From the NCBI GenBank assembly GCA_009869945.1, contig WIXG01000308.1, positions 1-64,000 on the forward strand: DNA of 64,000 bases. Reading direction: 5' to 3'. A program made the translations under genes and the position numbers. Shown here piece after piece: positions 11,693 to 24,230 of the stretch. Within the stretch, counting starts at the first letter, position 1. Each line of letters starts with the position of its first letter. The notes under the pieces were generated by a model that ran no database searches, was not told the DNA's origin, and saw nothing but the letters and a program-made list of their open reading frames with translations. Source of the DNA: Mesaphorura yosii. Its lineage: Eukaryota; Arthropoda; Collembola; Poduromorpha; Tullbergiidae.

Positions 11693-13008
11693 TAAGTGAA
11701 TCATGATCTGAGTTGAGAAATACAGTAAGTTTCTTTCGCCTGGCAGATTTTTATGACTTCCGTTTCCTCCCTGTATTATTATTCCGTCCAGTTCACGGGG
11801 ACAAAGTTCAAGGCGCACAAATGAACAAATCTCTCGCAGCATTACATCATCCTCTCCCTGCGGATAGTCATCACGTGCTGAGTTCAAGACTAGCATTTTT
11901 CCTGTGATAATTGCGCTATGCACTATGCACGCATTCTTACTACAATTGTTATCATGCCACGTGCATAGTAAATGTAGTAAAATGTCACTCTCCCAGATCA
12001 ATAGTTCATTGATTGGTGCTCCCAACTCCAACGCTGCCGAATTTGAGCTGTTCCTTTTCAAATTAAACTGTTTTTATTATCCTTGCATATTGATCTGAAT
12101 ACATGATTGTATGTTTGGTGAGACAAGATTAGTTACAAGATTAATGAAAAAGCGGTTACATTAAAGGAATATGTAGCGCAAAGCGATGAGATAATACTTG
12201 GTCCGGAGGATTGGCAATGCAAAACTGACGCCCAGTAGTTCTGAAACACATGTGCGTAAAGGAACTGACCGTAATCATCTTAATGAATGGAACACGGATG
12301 TGATGCGGAAAGCATGCATAAAATCGTAACGCTTAACCTAGCGGTAAATGTTTGTGAATTAAGCTTTAAGAAGGAACATATGTGGTTGCGTAATATGCGG
12401 TATAAATTATCACTTGCTTTTCCAGTAACCAGTTAACTTCAGTTTGTTCCAGTACTTAAATTAATCAACTGTGTTACTTTCATATTTTGCTCATGTGTCG
12501 TTTAATTTAACAGAGTCAAAAGTTTTTGTAGAACTCAAACTCGGGTGGATTGACCTTTAAAGTAAACCGGATACATTACTTTGTCACTACGTGACATGCA
12601 CCATTTCTTTAGAGCATGTTATGTTAATCTCAAAGAGGAGTTTCATGGAACCTCGTGTCCAAGAACTCTAATCCAACTACATTAATTAATACGCAAATGT
12701 ACAACAGCTTTGAGAAAAAGCCTAATAGCTAATAAGACATATTACAATATAAATTTAAATTGAGTGAATTTAAGAGTTGTACATTGGTAACCTTTAAATT
12801 ACAGTCATATTCTTTAAGTCAAGTATACTGCGAAACTGATGTGAAATAAATATTGGTCAAATACTAAAGCGGGGGTAAGCTTTGAGGAAGATCCTGACTT
12901 CTTGAACTTTTTTGGTTGAAGTCATTCTCTATCAAAGCGGTTTCAGTTTGTCTCCTGCTCTACAGTTATTCAAGATGAAACCATACGAAACCAGTGCTTA
13001 TGTTAAAC
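11693..13008. other. AT-rich spacer between PAICS and DCLK
   Basis: About 1.3 kb between convergent 3' ends. Short open frames on both strands near 11.7-12.1 kb overlap each other and lack coding composition. I see no gene, repeat or RNA here. Confidence 0.5.
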
Positions 13009-13014
13009 TTTATT
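13009..13014 (-). terminator. Poly(A) signal (AATAAA on minus strand) for DCLK
   Basis: TTTATT on the plus strand, 164 nt beyond the DCLK stop in the direction of transcription. Confidence 0.55.
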
Positions 13015-13177
13015 GAAGTTGATTGACAATAATTGCTTCCGCTTCCCATTTGATGCGATTTGACAGCAACTAATGTATCATCAAAGCTTCATGGTTTAAA
13101 GTTGGATAATTTTTAAGAAAACTAGATTATCACATTTATGGAGTTGACAGTATTGAGAGTCTAACGTATCAAATGCG

Positions 13178-16100
13178 TTACAGCGATACATCTTGATCAT
13201 CAGAAGTTTGACTGGCTGAGTAAATGCTTGATGGGAAATGGAGGTTGCTAAGTCCCATTTGCTCAAATACACTGAACTGTAAGTCATCTTTTCGGCATTG
13301 TCTGGTACGTCTTTTCTCACCTTCCGAAGAGCTTGTCTGCGACAAAAATAATTCAAGGTGAATTAGCTATTCAATATTCACCTCCAGCAAACTATGCGTT
13401 TTGTACTCACTGCAAGCCATGGGTGCTCCAAAATTGACTCAGCGTCAAGTCTCAGATCTGGATCGACTTCAAGCATTTGTAGAATTAAGTGCTTGGCATC
13501 ATTCGAAATGGAATCCCAATGTTCCGACGGGAATTCAAAATCTCCAGTGAGAATCAGGTCAAATAAGTCTTCTTGCTCTCCGGTGGGACTCACGAAAGGT
13601 GGATATCCGCATAATAGAATGTACACAATTACGCCAGCCGCCCAAACGTCCACTGGTCGTCCGTAGCTGCAACAAATTAATTAAGAGAAATGCAAGTTTT
13701 GATAAATAGACACATCCGATGGTCTCAAACTTGCTTGTTCAAATCATGTCTTATGAATCTTACCCTGTCTCCGCCAAAATTTCAGGCGAAACGTAGGTCG
13801 GTGTACCTGTTAATTTTTAAGTGGTTAAAGACAGCTTCATCAATTGAGAAATGCAGCGTCAAGTCTCACCACAAACAGTGAAGAGGGGGCCTTTAATCTC
13901 CTGAGCAAGCCCAAAGTCTCCCAACTTAATTCGCCGTTGACCATTCTCAAGAGAAACCCTGTCAAGTGCACACGGATACATTTAGACATGTTAGCCTGAT
14001 GGAATTAAACCTTCCAAATTGAGTACACCAGACTTACAGCAAATTTTCCGGCTTAATATCGCGATGAACAATTTTCCGATTGTGTAGATAGGCAAGGGCA
14101 CTGGCTACATCCTTCGTCATGCTGGCACTTTCTTTCTCGGAGAACTTTGTAGCTTCTGCGATAAGATCGAAGAGATCTCCACTCTATGATGAAGAATAGA
14201 ATAACATATAACTGGATTTCCTAATTTCTCAAATATACAAATATGCTTACCGGAATGAGTTCCATTACAACGTATAATTCATTCCGATAATCAATTTTTT
14301 CAAAGACCAAAATAATGTTTGGATGCGTGAGCTTTGACAAGATGACCACTTCGTTGTCCGGAGGAGAATCGTGATTGCTTTGTAACTTGTCGATGACTTT
14401 CAGAGCGAATTTGGCGCCATTTTTCTTGTCAACGATAAGGCGCACAACAGCAAAATTTCCTAAAATTTTCGCATATAACAATTAATTTTCTAGAATCCGC
14501 TGAAACAGCAGCACATATTTCAATAAATATTCGGACGTACCATCACCAATTTCCTCCTCAATAGTGAACTTATCTTTGACTTGAGGTGGGTATTCAGTTA
14601 TCGGAATAAATCGCGGGTGAGTCGGATAGTTACGCACCGCCGATCGCGTTGATGCCTGTGAGGTACTTAAATGTTCAGAATTTGGTCGCCGATTCTGGGA
14701 TTTCACAATTCCTTTCGGTCGCTTCGATGGCTCACTTTCAAATGGCACTTTCAAGATCTTGCATTCTAAAAATAAGATACACACATAAACGGAAGCTCAT
14801 GATTTAAGTTCCACATTTTTTAACATGCCTTCTGGGTCAAGAGAGAGCTCTTCTGGAGATATGCGATCATTTGGACAGAGTAGAAAAGTGTCTTCATCAC
14901 CGAAGAAACCTTCCAATGTGGAAACCTATAAAAATTAAATTCTAAGTCAAATAACTTTGCAAGAAACCCTACAATAAGAAAAGACTCACCTCCTGACCAT
15001 CCAGTGTAAATACTTTACGCACTGCACCCCATTCGGGCTTAATTGATTCTGTGATAGCACTGAGAACTTGATCAAATGCGACTGCTGTCTTCTTGTTGAG
15101 AAGAAACCGTGATGCCTTTCTTGGTTTTGTGCCCTTCACAATAATTTTTACCCGACGGGGACGAATAAACTCCTTTCGAACTAAGTCTGTGTATGAAAAA
15201 AACTAAATTAGGTAACCTTAGATTCAATTAGGAAACCCTGCAACCAACCTTGCCTACCTTGTTTTTGACCTATTTCTTTCGATGAGGCTTTGACTCCTCT
15301 GCACGCCGGTGGAACCACACTGCGCTGTACTCTTGGGCTTTGAACTGCGGTCAAAGGAGCTGACTGAACCATCAGTGGGGCAATTGCGGAAGTGTACCCA
15401 CTCGATGCAACCTGGTGGCTCGAAAGAATGCGTTTAGGAATTCGTGAAGCACTTGCACATAACTTCACAGGAGTGCCATCAGACTTGAAGCCCCGTGCTG
15501 GGACAGAATTTTCACAATCGACAGCTGGAGCATAGCAGGATAGAGGTCTTCCTTTTGAACTGTTAACCTGTCGAAAAATAAAATCGGATCACCCGCCGTG
15601 TTCAGCAAAAAAAGTCTGATCGACTTACGGAGTTTCTGTATTCTCCTCTCATGAATGGACTAGGCGTGAATCCACTTCTTCCAGAAACGTTGAGTTCAGA
15701 CACAGTTTTCGACAGAAAACTGCAATTACCATCTCCTCCGCCGACAACAGAAGCTGGTTCAAGAATCACAGACTTTGTAAACCCGGCACGAGCGGTGCGG
15801 CGGCCACTGTTTGGACGGCAGACGGGTGTTCGACTGGTATTCGGGGATGTCTTCGACGGTCCATATGCTAACAATCTAAACGGGCTTTTACCGCTCACGA
15901 CCACATCAGTCTCCTTCTCCAATTCAGCAATGCAGGACAACTTTTTGCCTCTGAGGGTAAAAAGAGCCTGAATTGTTCCGGGATAGATGACTTTCCGGTT
16001 AATCAGTTCGAGGCAGTCATTCCAGTCATGGGTGCTTGCAAAGTCCAAGGAAACCAGTTGCTCCTCTTGGTGAATATCACCATTACGATAAAAGCGAATT

Positions 16101-16339
16101 TCTTTCACGTTTGGAGGAACTGCGGTTTTAACTCTGCGATTGTTGATTTCCTTGTTAAGTCTGTAATTTGACTGACGAAGGTCCACCGCCTTTGGCGACG
16201 GAATTTTGCTGTTGCGTTGCTCAGTTGAGTTCGGTCTCGACGAAGAAGTGTACACTGTTTTAGTTGTGTTGCTGCTACTGCTTCCACTTGTGGAGGAATC
16301 CTCAATACTACTCAAATTCTCGAACTGGGTCATTTTCAT
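13178..16339 (-). CDS. DCLK: Doublecortin-like serine/threonine kinase (DCLK family)
   Basis: Eleven exons (16339-15629, 15567-15258, 15186-14990, about 14925-14829, 14765-14541, 14459-14251, 14183-14038, 13958-13870, 13806-13764, 13666-13411, 13336-13178) give about 813 residues. DCX domain 1 is near residues 75-170 ([22 protein letters not shown]), DCX domain 2 near 340-430 ([32 protein letters not shown]), and the CaMK-type kinase near 505-775. The kinase shows [47 protein letters not shown] and GYPPF. The family binds and stabilises microtubules through the DCX pair and acts in neuronal migration, spindle function and ciliary biology. The fourth intron appears to use a GC donor (G|GCATGT). 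The start is the ATG of MKMTQFENL; an upstream in-frame extension has no ATG. Orthology to DCLK1/2 versus another subtype is not resolved. Confidence 0.93.
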
Positions 16340-18699
16340 TTTCACCGATCGTAAGTTTCGATCGCACAAAACGAGATTCGTTGACAGTTGATACCAACAA
16401 AGGATCTGCTCACTTCGACTCCTTCCTTCAGCAAAATAAGAACCAACTCTTATAAGTTCCGAGTAGTATAATGGTGAATTGATAGCTAGAATCCTTCTGA
16501 ACAGCTTACCAATCAAAATAATGTCGCTAGTAACTACTAACCTTTCAATGTTCTCCTTGTAAGTTAATGTTAAATTTCAGTCATTCTTGAGAATTTGCAA
16601 TGTGATGATGTTGCAGTCGTGAAATCTTTCAATGGAATAACTTAAGTGATCTTCAAGATGTCACAGAAGACAGAAGTGTCAATGTTCTTCCTTATCAATT
16701 CAACCAACACGTCGACACGAAAAGATTGTCAACTTGAATTGACGTTGCCAGTACCCGACTGTTTATAAATTCAAATTCAAAACTGCCATCGTTATTGTTA
16801 TGGTGTTTTAGTCTGGCTTCTGACTCATATTTTGCTGGAATGGAGTGATTGACTCATGTTCGAATCAGTCCTCAGTCGTGTAAAGAAAATCAACTGTTCC
16901 GCTACTCTATTCTAACAGCACAGAGATAGAAACTACAGGACTTGCTTTCGGTTTAAAGTTCACAAATGAATGAGAAATGGACAAACCCTTTCATATCTCA
17001 ATGTGCGATGTAGCAATACGCTCAGTCAGCGGTCTTGTTTTAAAGCCTTATCAGCAAAAGAAGTTGGTTAAAGTGGGCTATTACATTTACGGCGAAAGGA
17101 AAGCTTTAATGTTTTATCAAATGATTGTGGTTTTCTGTTTGGTTTTTACTGTCAACGTCAAACCAAATTGCGAGCGCAATTCTGCGGAAAGTTGTGTTCA
17201 ATTGTGACGTTTAAGTCCAATTTCACATGGTCAAGCCAAACCTGTAGACGGGTGACGATGACCAGAAACAGGGAGCAGTCCTAATTTGAAATTCTAAATT
17301 AGACCACTATAAAGACTTTCTACAGGCCGCAGCAAGTGCAGTACCACTCGCTGAGATCCCACTGACTGCTCCTCGACTCGGCTCAAATGTAATGTGCTTC
17401 AAGAAGGGAATTTCTCTCAAACTCTCGCATGCAGATTTGGATGTTATTAGCACATATAAAAAGAGACCGTAAGGGGAGTAGGTATATTAGGAATAATTTG
17501 CACACAATCGGTATGCAAAAATGGCATTCAATCATAATTACGCTTGCACTAATACGCACTAATTGCGCTCGTAAAAGACCACTTTATTCGCTGCTCGTGC
17601 TCAAAAGTTGCCGTCAATTTACCAAACAGGCGTCTCCTCGTCTACCCAACTTACCTTATGGCGCAAGGCAGGCGCTCAGCAGCCCAAGGTCTCACATTAA
17701 TCATCGTTAAGACGGGTTCATTTTTATATTTGTGTTTATGGGTGCGGATATTTTGTCTCCGGTGTTCGTGGGTTGCCGGACCTCGTCTTAATTCAAATTA
17801 AATAACTTCCTGCACGGGTCGACGTCTGCTTGTTTCTCTCCGGCTATTGTGATATTCAAGACTCTTCTTTGCGGAACCTGTAAGATGTTTCTTGAGTGTA
17901 ATATCTCTCGATTCATAACTTTAATACTCATGCACTGTAGTACCAAAAGAACAGATTTAGCATCAACTCTAGCTTTGATTTTGGGCTTATTATTTGTTCG
18001 CGCAAATCACGCAACGTAAACAGAATCCGTTGTTTTTCGAGTCTCAGAAGCCGGAAATTCTGTTACACTCATAAGTTGTGAGATTATTGTTACATGACGC
18101 GATGTGTACTAGTGCGAGGACACGAAATATACGTACAAATAATTGCTTATCTCGTGGCTTATAACTCCAATCCTGCACCATAATGTTGGCGTTGGCAGTG
18201 GCTGCGGCAGCAGAACGGAGTCTACCGACCATGGGAAGCTTTGTACTTTATACTAATATTTTGATACAATAACCCACAATGGCATGATTCATTTTCTGCA
18301 ACAATCCCTCGCCAACTCGCCATGCTGCTTACGCTATAAAAGTTTAATGCAGTTTCTAAAAAGCTCTCTAATGAGAAAATGCAGCAAAGTAATCCGCAAA
18401 TTTTCTTTCATTTTTGTCGACAAGCCGCATGCTTACAATTATATCGTATGGATGGATCGTATCGTGACTTGTGCAAGTGCACCTTTGATGTGTAGCAAGC
18501 TAGCAAGTCGTAAATCGTCCATTTGAGGAACGAGATAGGAGAGGCTCGTGACGAATGGATATACCGCGGTTATAAAGTTTAGTAATATGACTCCGGGTCC
18601 GGCAGCATGGAATCCAAACTCTGACTTTGATACTTTTTCATGACTTTTCGTCAAGCCGGTATTGCAGTTGCAGAATTCGAATTTAATAAGTAGTTCAAT
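16340..18699. other. Spacer upstream of DCLK; one weak coding candidate
   Basis: About 2.4 kb of AT-rich DNA that should hold the DCLK promoter and 5' UTR. The only coding-like element is the minus-strand segment at 18137-18232, listed separately. Confidence 0.4.
18137..18232 (-). other. Candidate short first exon of unknown gene
   Basis: ATG in a good context (ttcccATGG) starts 32 codons with Ala/Asn-rich, GC-third-position-rich composition (MVGRLRSAAAATANANIMVQ) and ends exactly at a GTACGT donor-like site. It points towards DCLK, so it could be a distal alternative first exon of that gene or the first exon of an unseen small gene. No family resemblance. Could be chance. Confidence 0.25.
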
Positions 18700-18705
18700 T
18701 TTATT
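18700..18705 (-). terminator. Poly(A) signal (AATAAA on minus strand) for HARS
   Basis: TTTATT on the plus strand about 240 nt beyond the HARS stop, in the right orientation. Confidence 0.5.
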
Positions 18706-18941
18706 CATCGTTGAACTTGGTTTTTAGAGTACAAATTTTCTCGAGGAGTTTAAGGTAACTTTCAGACGCTTGCTTGCAACGCAAATAGGACAAACACTCT
18801 CACAGCTAACTAAGTTTAGTATGCCTGCTCATTACAAAAGTATTTGGAAGATTTAAAATTATAGACGAAAGCTGTCTAGCGTAACAAACAATCATAACAT
18901 CCAGGAGAGTGGTACGACTGAATTGTCCGGTTGAACTTGCA

Positions 18942-20867
18942 TTAATCTCTTACCTCTCCGGGGGACAAGGGAGTGCGATTTATTGAGATGGTCGTGGGGT
19001 CTCTCGCAATTTCTTGCACAAGCGCTTCTCGAGACACGGAACGCTCTTCTCTGCTGTCAACATTTCTTAGCTTTACAATTCCTTCCTTAATTTCGCTCTC
19101 GCCAATAATTGCGACGATTGGAATGCCCATTTTCTCGCAATACTGAAGCTGCTCCAACAATTTCGGATTTGCTTTGTAAGAATGTTCAGCCTTGATGCCA
19201 CTTCCCCACAGCTTGGCCAATAACTTGATGCGTTCTTGGAGCAATCCCTTTTGTGCAGATGCAACGAAGACTTGTGTTTCGCTTGTTCGAAGCTTCATCT
19301 CATTCTTCTTTTGCTCCAGGATGCTGAAGATTCGTTCTACACCGATTGACAATCCGACGCATGGAACGTGACGGCCTTTCGGATCAAACATGCCAACCAG
19401 GGTGTCATAGCGCCCACCACCGGCAATGCTGCCAACGCCAACAATTTCGTCCTTCACACGACCTGGTGAATACAGAAAATTCAATAAGTGTAAAATCGTG
19501 ATTACATAATTGGTGTAGGGTTGAATGGTATGAAGAAACTTACTTATTAAAACAGCTTCATAAATTAAACCGGTGTAATAGTCCAGACCACGTGCCAGGC
19601 TTAAGTTGAAATCTAAAACTTTCTCGTCGATGTTGAATAGACTGCAGTATTTAACCAGGAGTTCCATGCTCTTCAACCCCTCCTTAGCGTTTTCATTGCT
19701 CATGAAGGTCGAATTTGACGTAAGTTGCTCAATCACAGATGTTGGAGTTCCATGAATTGCCACATACATCCCAATTTTATCGGCAACGGACTCCTCCAAT
19801 CCTTTTTCGTCCACCATTTCAGCCTTGACATCTTCCCAAAATGTTTTGTCGAGTTTATCGACAGATGAGCAAATTGTGCGGAATTTTTCTTCAGGGACGC
19901 CGCAAATTTCGAAGATTCCATCGAGGAGTTTACGGTGGTTAATTTTAATAGAGTACTCTCCGAGGTTCAGAGCACTTAGGATTTCTGTCATGACCTTAAT
20001 GCATTCAGCATCTGGGAGCATTGGATCTGCGACTCCCGCAATGTCAAAATCCTGGAGTCATAGAACAAAACATTTACTACTTTCCTCGTGATAACAATGA
20101 AGTAACGAACATGACATTTTGAGAATGAGACTTACGCATTGGTAAAATTCTCGGTATCGTCCTCGTGTCATCGCAGGGTTATCGCGTCGATAGACTTTAG
20201 CAATGTGATATCTTTTGATGGAGGTAATCTTATTCATGGCTAAGTATCTTGCAAATGGTACGGTTAGATCGTATCTCAGGCTCAATAGTTCTCCTCCTTG
20301 ATCCTTCAAGTCGTAGATTAGTTTGGAATCTTCACCGTACTTTCCCGTGAGGACTTCTTTGAGTTCGAATACTGGAGTGTCGACTGCTTGAGCTCCATGG
20401 ACTTTAAAGCACTGAATAACCGTTGACAGCACATATTCACGTACTGCCATTTGCTCCGGACCGTAATCTCTAGTTCCCTAAAGCATGAAGTAGCAAGTAG
20501 GCAGCCATTACGATAAAGAACCGACCGCTTGATCTGAATGAAGTAAATTCGTTGTTACCTTCGGAACTTTCAGCACAACACCACATTTCTTCTTGCTTTC
20601 CCCATTTTTACTATCGTCTTTCGCCGAATCATCAGAATTCGAAACTGCGGTGTTCTGGAGTTTATCTCCGATCAGTTTTTCATCAGCTGTTGTGGATGCC
20701 ATAGTTGTAAGTCCACGTGCTAATCTTCCGCTTCCTTGTGTGCGTGTCACTTGTATAAAATTATTGGCTCGATGGCTGCAAGCACACGCAGAATATGGAG
20801 ACAACGTTTTCTTAATAATGACAGACTGAATTGATCTCAGAATATTGATACCACCACCTGGTTTCAT
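18942..20867 (-). CDS. HARS: Histidyl-tRNA synthetase, probably dual mitochondrial/cytosolic
   Basis: Four exons: 20867-20559, 20477-20136, 20051-19544 and 19462-18942. The class II core is intact: [28 protein letters not shown] (motif 2 region), [18 protein letters not shown], the histidine signatures [15 protein letters not shown] and [12 protein letters not shown], and the C-terminal anticodon-binding domain ([26 protein letters not shown]). Initiation at the first ATG (20867) gives 559 residues with a Lys/Arg/Ser-rich, acid-poor leader typical of a mitochondrial presequence. The next in-frame ATG (20702, [10 protein letters not shown]) gives 504 residues, close to human cytosolic HARS1 (509). 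Such dual use is established for yeast HTS1. No WHEP domain is visible. The C-terminus is read to the TAA at 18942; a donor-like GAG|GTAAGA just before it leaves a small chance of a further exon. Divergent from ALG2. Confidence 0.94.
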
Positions 20868-22103
20868 CACCAACCAAAGTTAAGAGTGAATTTCAGAGAA
20901 ATGTGCAACACTCGCAACACAAGCCAGTGCGAAAGAGCCGTAACGTAGCCGAGTGCAGGTTCAAGTGTTCAAGGCAGTCCACTTGCTGGTTTTTGCCATA
21001 CCCCTTCTATGCACCAATAACTTGCCAGCAGTCCAAAGACAAAATAACCACCCTTTCCGTCATGCCTTGCTCAATTTTTTCTCATCGCATCGTTCTCTCT
21101 TCTTGCATCAGAACTGAATTTTCATAAACAATTCGCAATTCACGTGCAGTTTGACAGCTCATGGTTCTTTTTTGCAATAATGAATTAAGAATGCTCAACG
21201 CCATGCAATCTGTACGCTCATCTCTCTACTGCTGGCTGGTTGTTTTAATCATAACATCACTCACATTTCGTGAAAGGAAACTTGAAAAAAAGCCGTCGTA
21301 TCATTCACGAATTCCTTGTGTCGTACAAAAATTGACTTTGAAATGTTATTAAAATGGGTAAACGAAAACGACATAACTAGTGCAGAGTTAAATTGAGTAT
21401 TGCTCGCATCCATTCATGCTGTTGAGGTTTGTTGTGTGACTTAAGAAATGAGACAAGTAGTTGACTGTCAAGGTAAATGAGCGATAAATTGAGCCTATGT
21501 AATAAGTTGTAGCATCCATAATGATTCATGTGTACTCAATAGGCACATTTAACTAAAAATGGGGACAGATGATGCAAAATTAATGTGGCTTTGCTCAAAA
21601 TCTGTGGAGATATCTGAAGCCAGAATGTTGCAATCATTTCCAGTTTGCTGTAAATAATACTACACGTATTGTATATTCATGTGTGCGTTTTGTGCGTTGG
21701 AAGGAACACATATGTTCTTGAAACCGAAAGTTTTTGCGAATATTCAAACATCGGCTTTTGCATCAGCCGAGTAATGAGCTAAATCACTGAATTTGATTTA
21801 ACATACGTGTACGTGCCTCGATGTAACTGAAGAAGATTAGTCGTTCACAGTTCACGGACTCAATTACGTGCATATCAACTGCAACTATTTCCTGAGTGTC
21901 TATCGCTAGATAAGGTCAATTTGAAATAGAGTTCACGTCAAGCCCGGGCGGACGTCACGGTCACATAGTTCATTGTGCCATTCATTCATCATTCTATACC
22001 CACTTCTCTCAACTGTTTCGCAATCTCAACTAGTGTGCGGTGCGTGCTTTCCGGGCTGACACCTCAAAGAAGAAGATCCAAGCTACCAATACTGTAGATC
22101 GTG
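20868..22103. promoter_or_regulatory. Divergent intergenic region between HARS and ALG2
   Basis: 1.24 kb between two start codons pointing apart, so it must contain both promoters and 5' UTRs. The ALG2-proximal part is somewhat GC-richer (around 21940-22060). No gene or RNA recognised. Confidence 0.4.
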
Positions 22104-23799
22104 ATGGCCAGGAAGGAGGCCAAAGAAAAGGAAAAGGTAATTCCAATCCAACTCATAGAACGAATAGCTGTTTATACATTTTGACTAACTAAAATGATCT
22201 CAATTCTGCAGGGAAAAGTCGTTTTCCTTCACCCGGATCTGGGGATTGGAGGTGCTGAACGACTGGTAGTAGACGCAGCTTATGGTCTCAAGAAACGAGG
22301 CTACGAGGTTACTATTGTCACTGGATACCATGATCCAAATCATGCTTTCCCTGAAACAACCGATGGAACTATCAAGGTAATATTACAACCGTTCCTAACT
22401 GCCTGATTGAACAGCAGTACTTTGCGTAATAGCATTTCGTATTCGTAGGTTGTCACTGTCGGATCCTGGATACCTCGAAGCATTTTTGGCATGTTCTTTG
22501 CATTCTGCGCATATATCAGGATGATCTATGCCGCATTTTACTTGAACTTTTCAGGTCTGAAGCCGAATGTTGTTGTCTGTGATCTCGTGAGTCAATTAGT
22601 CATACACCCTTTTACAATTTTGAGTAATTAATTTAGCGATGATTTATTAGGTGTCAGCTTGCATTCCGATGATCAGATGGAACCTTTTTAGTACCGAGCC
22701 AAGAATAATATTTTACTGTCATTTCCCGGATCAACTTCTGACTCAACGGAACTCATTCCTAAAAGCTTTGTATCGAAAACCCATTGACTGGTTCGAGGAG
22801 TACACGACAAGGCAGGCCGACAAAATTCTGGTCAATAGCAGCTTTACTCGTAAGCGATGACTGCTTCAGCACAACGACTCTGCATTTAGTATTTCAGGTT
22901 GTGTATGTGAAATTATTTTTCAGGCGGAGTGTTTGAGAGAACATTCACGTCGATAAGGAAAATGCCAGGAATTTTGTACCCGTCAATTAATTCTCGTGCA
23001 TTTGATGAGACTTGTGAACAGCATGATCAAGAACTGTCTTCCATACTGAGCAACAACTGCAAGTACACTTTTCTTTCCATCAATCGATTCGAACCTAAAA
23101 AAAATATCGCACTGGCTATTCGAAGTCTCCGTAAGTTAATCATAAATCGTAAATTCATGTGAATGATAATTATGGATTCCGGAACTCATCCATATTGAAT
23201 TGTATATTATTATAATAGGTAAGTTAAAGACGTGCATCGACGAGGAAGCTTGGAAGAATGTACACTTTGTGCTTGCTGGTGGTTACGATCCAAGAATTGA
23301 GTCCAGTGTTACATATTTGGCCAAGTTGAAGGAAATCGCGAAAGAGGAAGATGTTGAGGCAAAAGTCACCTTTATTCTTAGTCCAAAAGATCATATTAAG
23401 GTGCGCCTGCTACATCGCTGTTGTGCTCTCTTGTACACTCCTTCTGAAGAGCATTTCGGAATTGTTCCTTTGGAGGTAAGGCTTCTAGTCTATCTTTATG
23501 AAATTTGCGTAAAGTTAAAAATGTTTTGTATTTTGTAGGCCATGTACGTGTCAAAGCCAGTCATTGCTGTGGACTCTGGTGGACCACGTGAAACAGTCAT
23601 CGACGGTTCAACTGGCTTTCTTTGCCCTTCTAACGAAACTCATTTTGCTGTAGCGATGGCCCGATTGATCCTGGAACCTGGTTTAGGAAAGCGGTTGGGC
23701 CAGGCAGGGAAGAAGCACTTCACGAATCAATTCTCCTTTGATGCATTTGCCAACAATTGGGACACGATTGTTCAGCAATGCCGAAATGGAACTGACTAA
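22104..23799 (+). CDS. ALG2: Alpha-1,3/1,6-mannosyltransferase ALG2
   Basis: Seven exons (22104-22136, 22212-22376, 22449-22586, 22651-22849, 22924-23130, 23219-23475, 23539-23799) join cleanly to 419 residues; human ALG2 has 416. It adds the second and third mannoses to the dolichol-linked oligosaccharide on the cytosolic face of the ER. The GT-B fold is evident: N-terminal VVFLHPDLGIGGAERLVVDA, a hydrophobic stretch in exon 3 (SIFGMFFAFCAYIRM) matching the membrane-associating part, IIFYCHFPDQLL, SINRFEPKKNIALAIRSL, and the GT4 EX7E motif in EEHFGIVPLE. It ends with the AVDSGGPRETVIDGSTGFLC donor-site region. The N-terminus begins MARKEAKEKEK, a short basic leader. Confidence 0.96.
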
Positions 23800-24224
23800 G
23801 CCCTAATGAGATTAAGTAATCTCCTCCTTCCATAATGTTCCTGCTAATTGTATAGAGTTTAAAAGAATAGTACTTTAACATTTCAAAACTAATGGCAACT
23901 TGTAACAAATCATTCCAGTAAGCCAAATACGAAACCGATGTCTGTTTAGTTCCGAGTGGATGCAAAACCATGTTGTAATTCCACGGCCTCATGGGCCTCA
24001 ACTCATGTTTTTTGCTTTGTACATATTTCTCAATCAAGCAAGCGAACTTCCATTTTAGGTGAGCACAGTTTTATGTTTTTAAGAGCTTGGTAAATATGCA
24101 TGTTAAGCTTATCGATTATAAACTCGGACTATAAGAAATGTTCGATGATGGTACAAAATTGCTTTAATTTCAAGCTCCCATCCCTGAATTCAAACTTGTG
24201 TCAAGTAATTTTAATCTAGAATGC

Positions 24225-24230
24225 AATAAA
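24225..24230 (+). terminator. Possible poly(A) signal AATAAA for ALG2
   Basis: First canonical AATAAA on the plus strand I found downstream of ALG2, 426 nt past the stop. Confidence 0.4.
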
